This document shows, in pieces, positions 32,570 through 35,149 of a stretch of 35,149 bases of DNA; position 1 is the stretch's first letter; every line of letters begins with the position of its first letter. The notes beneath the pieces were generated by a model. The model worked only from the letters and a program-made list of their open reading frames with translations. It was not told the origin of the DNA and made no database searches. This DNA is from Haplomitrium mnioides (taxonomy: Eukaryota; Marchantiophyta; Haplomitriopsida; Calobryales), in NCBI GenBank assembly GCA_049999725.1, contig JBNGIS010008697.1:43098-78246 (forward strand). The letters are read 5' to 3'. Both the position numbers and the translations under genes were made by a program.

Positions 32570-35149
32570 TGTGAGAGCATAGTTCCTGACAAAAGGTCAA
32601 AAATGGCTTGAAGGAGTCTCTTCTGCGTGGTGGAGTGAGAGGGAAATGGTAAAGCTTCAAGTTTTGGGCTAATAAGTGTAAAGTTGTCAAAATATAAGGA
32701 TCAAAGGATATTTTAGGATGTAGTTGAAAAGGAGAGAAGATTGATCTACAAGGAAGTTGGTGTTGGTCTTTCTCAGTGAAGATTTTTTTTTTTTTTTTTT
32801 TTTTTTGTAAAACTAATCTAAGTGTTGAGGGCCAACCAGCCCCTATCTATCTATTTCTATTATTTGTGTTGATGGACAACTTGCCTAGGAGCCATGTGAA
32901 GAGTATCGATGGAAGCCGGTGCCCTGAACTAGGTCTGTCCAGGGGCAGAGAAGACAAGTGGTGGCCTTACACCCATGTGGGGCTGCCTCTCGAAGGAAGG
33001 AAGTGTGAAATCCTTATATATGGCTTCTAAGTTATGACAGAAGACTTATAGGACAAAATGCAGCTACGGGGTTTGACGAGCTCGCGGGAGAAGGATGATC
33101 AGTTGATGTATGAAGGAAGAAATTATTTGCGAAGAATAGAGGATCTGATATGGAATGGGAGCTCTACGAATGAAAGGTAGGATTGATCTGTGTTGAAGGC
33201 CTCTGAAGAAATCAAATGTTGTGATAAAATTTAAGGAATAAATCTGCGAAGCGAATTCTTGAGAGGGAATGTTCAACAAATTGTTTAAGAAGACAGTCCT
33301 ATTGATGGAGTTCTCTGATGACAAACGAAGAATGTTACGATGAAGGTTGCTTAATTCTTTTCCCTGAACGGTGATGATTTTTTGGGATGAAGCACGGTGT
33401 TGAAGTAAGTATAAAGAAAGAGGTCCGTGGAAATGTTCCTGCGGAAAGTGATTAGCTGCAAAGAAGAAATTGTACTGCAAAGGAATTGAAGTGAAAGAAG
33501 AGCGAGAAGGTTCAGATGGAGAAGATTCTTGGTGATGAAAAGGTATGTGATGATCGGGAGCTGAAATGGAAATATGTGCGCGAGAGCTCGATGCGGAAAA
33601 TTTCATGGGCAGGAAGTCAATTGAATAGAAGTCAATCAGATCAGCAGGGAAGTGATCAACGACAAAATTTTGTTGTGCGAACGGTTTGAATTAGAAGGAA
33701 TTAAATTTTAAAAGGAATAAGTTAGATTTGAAAGTGAGCGGAAAGAAGATTCGAAGGGTCCGTGGTCCAAAGAAGGTGTCGGAACCACGCCTTCCGATGT
33801 GGGGTGCCCCGATTAAGGAGGTTCTGATCCGTCTTCTGTTGTGGGATGCCCTGGTTAAGGGGGTTCCAAAGAGTGTCCGTATGGGGATCCGAAGTGGAGA
33901 TCTCTGGGTAAATTGGCTCCGTGTGGGATTCCAAAGTGGGGATTCTCGGTTAGGGAGGTTCTTTTTTGAGGTGTTCGACGGAAGGATAATTGGTGAAATA
34001 ACAATGAAGTGAAGCGGTGATGGATGAAATTGTGACTTGTCGACATTCTGTGCGATAAGGATTGTTGCGGAAAAGCGATCAAGGAGAGAAGTTTGAAGGG
34101 TGAATAAGTGATTTATCGTGGTTTTTAGTGTGGAAGACAAATTGAAAGTTCGAAAAATCGAAACAGCTACTTGGTAGAATTCGAAAAGTTTGAAATTGAA
34201 AGGGAGATGAAGTAAAGAGTTAGTGAAAGTTCAAAAATTAGTATAAGAACAATTGCTAGTATATTAGTTCTTATGGCGAGCAGAGTTAGTTTAAGTTAGT
34301 GAAAGTGAGTTGTTTAGTTTAAGAACACATTGTGAGTTGTTAGTTCTTATTGGAAACTTAGTGAGGGAAAGTTAGCACGTAGAGAAGTAAGTTAGTTTGG
34401 TTTGGAACTATTATGATGTTATTGTCAGTTGAGCATGACAGGGGGTATAAGCTTGTTGGCGAGCTCTTTTTCTGTGGATTGTTTCATTGTACATGTATGC
34501 TTTAAGTAAAGATTATGAGGTTCTTGTCTGTGAGATCCCCTGCTCATGTTGTTAATTGCAGATTCAAAAGAAGCAATATGATGGAAGGAACAAGGAAATT
34601 GAAGTTAGAGTTGATTGGTGAATGTTCTGCAGGTTTGCAATTGAAGAAATCAGTCAGGTTGCATTAGAGAAGTGCATGTCAGGGAGTACTTGAGTGTGTT
34701 CTGCTGGTGGGTCTGGATTTTGAGTTCCGGATTGTGATATGTGGGAGGTTTAGTGGCAAGTCAATTCTGCTTTGAGTTTTGCTTTGTTTTGTGTATGGGT
34801 TAATATGTTAAATTTTAAGAAGAGAACCTTTTGTGATTCTCCAATTAGTGGATATTGGTTGGTGGGTTGCAGTAGAGCAAGGAGTGCTCGGGATTGTGTG
34901 TGCCTATGGAATAGATGGGTATTTCACAAATAAACAGAGTAGTGGGTGGTTGGAGGAACATCAAGTGGATGTGAGATCAAGAAGGTCGTTCCATAGCTAA
35001 GTTCTCAACATCAAGCTCTGGGATATATTGGGTTGGAGTGGCTTGAGTTTCCAGTTTGAGGGAAGTGAGGTGAAGTAATGAAGGTAGGCACTGGAGTGTT
35101 GGTTTGAGAGTTTCAAGCAAGTTGGGTAACTGGTTGCTTGGAAACTTCT
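32570..35149 (+). repeat. 3' LTR of element B, incomplete at right edge
   Basis: Starts TGTGAGAGCATAGTTCCTGA. By alignment to the 5' LTR the window ends about 330 bases before its right end. The first part and the last ~1.4 kb align with the other LTRs, but about 33000-33690 is largely unlike the 5' LTR of the same element. A run of more than 20 T lies at about 32781-32806 and a (CTAT)n tract near 32845. Open frames on both strands (for example 33064-33606 minus) are not conserved. Confidence 0.82.

Larger units (their letters stand above)
22817..35149 (+). mobile_element. Retrotransposon B: internally deleted relative of A, runs off the right edge
   Basis: Order: 5' LTR, PBS, gag, short integrase remnant, PPT, 3' LTR (incomplete). 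Compared with A it lacks two internal blocks: from just after the third zinc knuckle to the start of the integrase frame (A positions about 14130-17030), and from there to the integrase tail (about 17095-18155). It keeps the cis elements (PBS, PPT) and gag but no enzymes, so any mobility would have needed a full relative. It has itself been hit by insert D (in the 5' LTR) and solo LTR C (in gag). Confidence 0.85.

Noticed and set aside
33064-33606. 180-codon minus-strand open frame as a gene
   Set aside because: Lies in an LTR, is not kept in the other LTRs and has no recognisable domain; composition reflects the complement of a purine-rich LTR.

Overview
The window looks like nuclear DNA of a land plant with a large, repeat-rich genome. 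Reasons: GT-AG introns with plant-like T-rich acceptors, Ty3/gypsy LTR retrotransposons of the Tat/Athila-like (non-chromodomain) type with 3 kb LTRs and a tRNA-Asp-type primer binding site, nested insertions, and decay dominated by C-to-T/G-to-A changes. I cannot name the species. I associate the two host-like genes with non-flowering plants, but only weakly. No rRNA, tRNA, CRISPR or bacterial-type operon was seen, and no gene looks intact.

Layout. 1-1310 is a 53-bp CT-rich tandem array. 1670-2050 is an array of a roughly 36-bp repeat with a palindromic core. 2256-5949 (minus strand) is a broken multi-exon gene: a conserved N-terminal segment, a charged Ser/Pro/Lys linker, a ParB-like GNH(S) domain, and a beta-class DNA (N4/N6) methyltransferase-like domain with a degenerate DPPY motif and a GxG SAM motif. 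6550-9344 plus 21598-22317 (plus strand) is a broken multi-exon gene of the family I recognise as DUF7869, which looks transposase/RNase H-like. The two genes diverge from a shared ~600-bp AT-rich spacer. The same palindrome-cored repeat lies in introns of both, in the coding start of one and beyond the end of the other.

9345-21597 is retrotransposon A, inserted in the conserved core of the DUF7869 gene. Its 5' LTR lacks the first ~334 bp. The order PBS, gag, protease, RT, RNase H, integrase, PPT, 3' LTR can be read, but all coding parts carry stops and frameshifts.

22817 to beyond the right edge is retrotransposon B, a deletion derivative of the same family. It has a 5' LTR (carrying a ~1.4-kb foreign insert, D), PBS, gag, a short integrase remnant, PPT and 3' LTR; protease, RT, RNase H and most of integrase are gone. 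An inverted solo LTR (C, 29061-32080) sits inside its gag, bounded by 5-bp target duplications.

The best candidate for something undescribed is the pair at 2256-9344/21598-22317: a ParB-methyltransferase fusion divergent from a DUF7869 gene, both threaded with one palindromic repeat. It may be a decayed eukaryotic mobile element carrying its own DNA-modification gene. That link is inference; the domains and splice sites are seen in the sequence.
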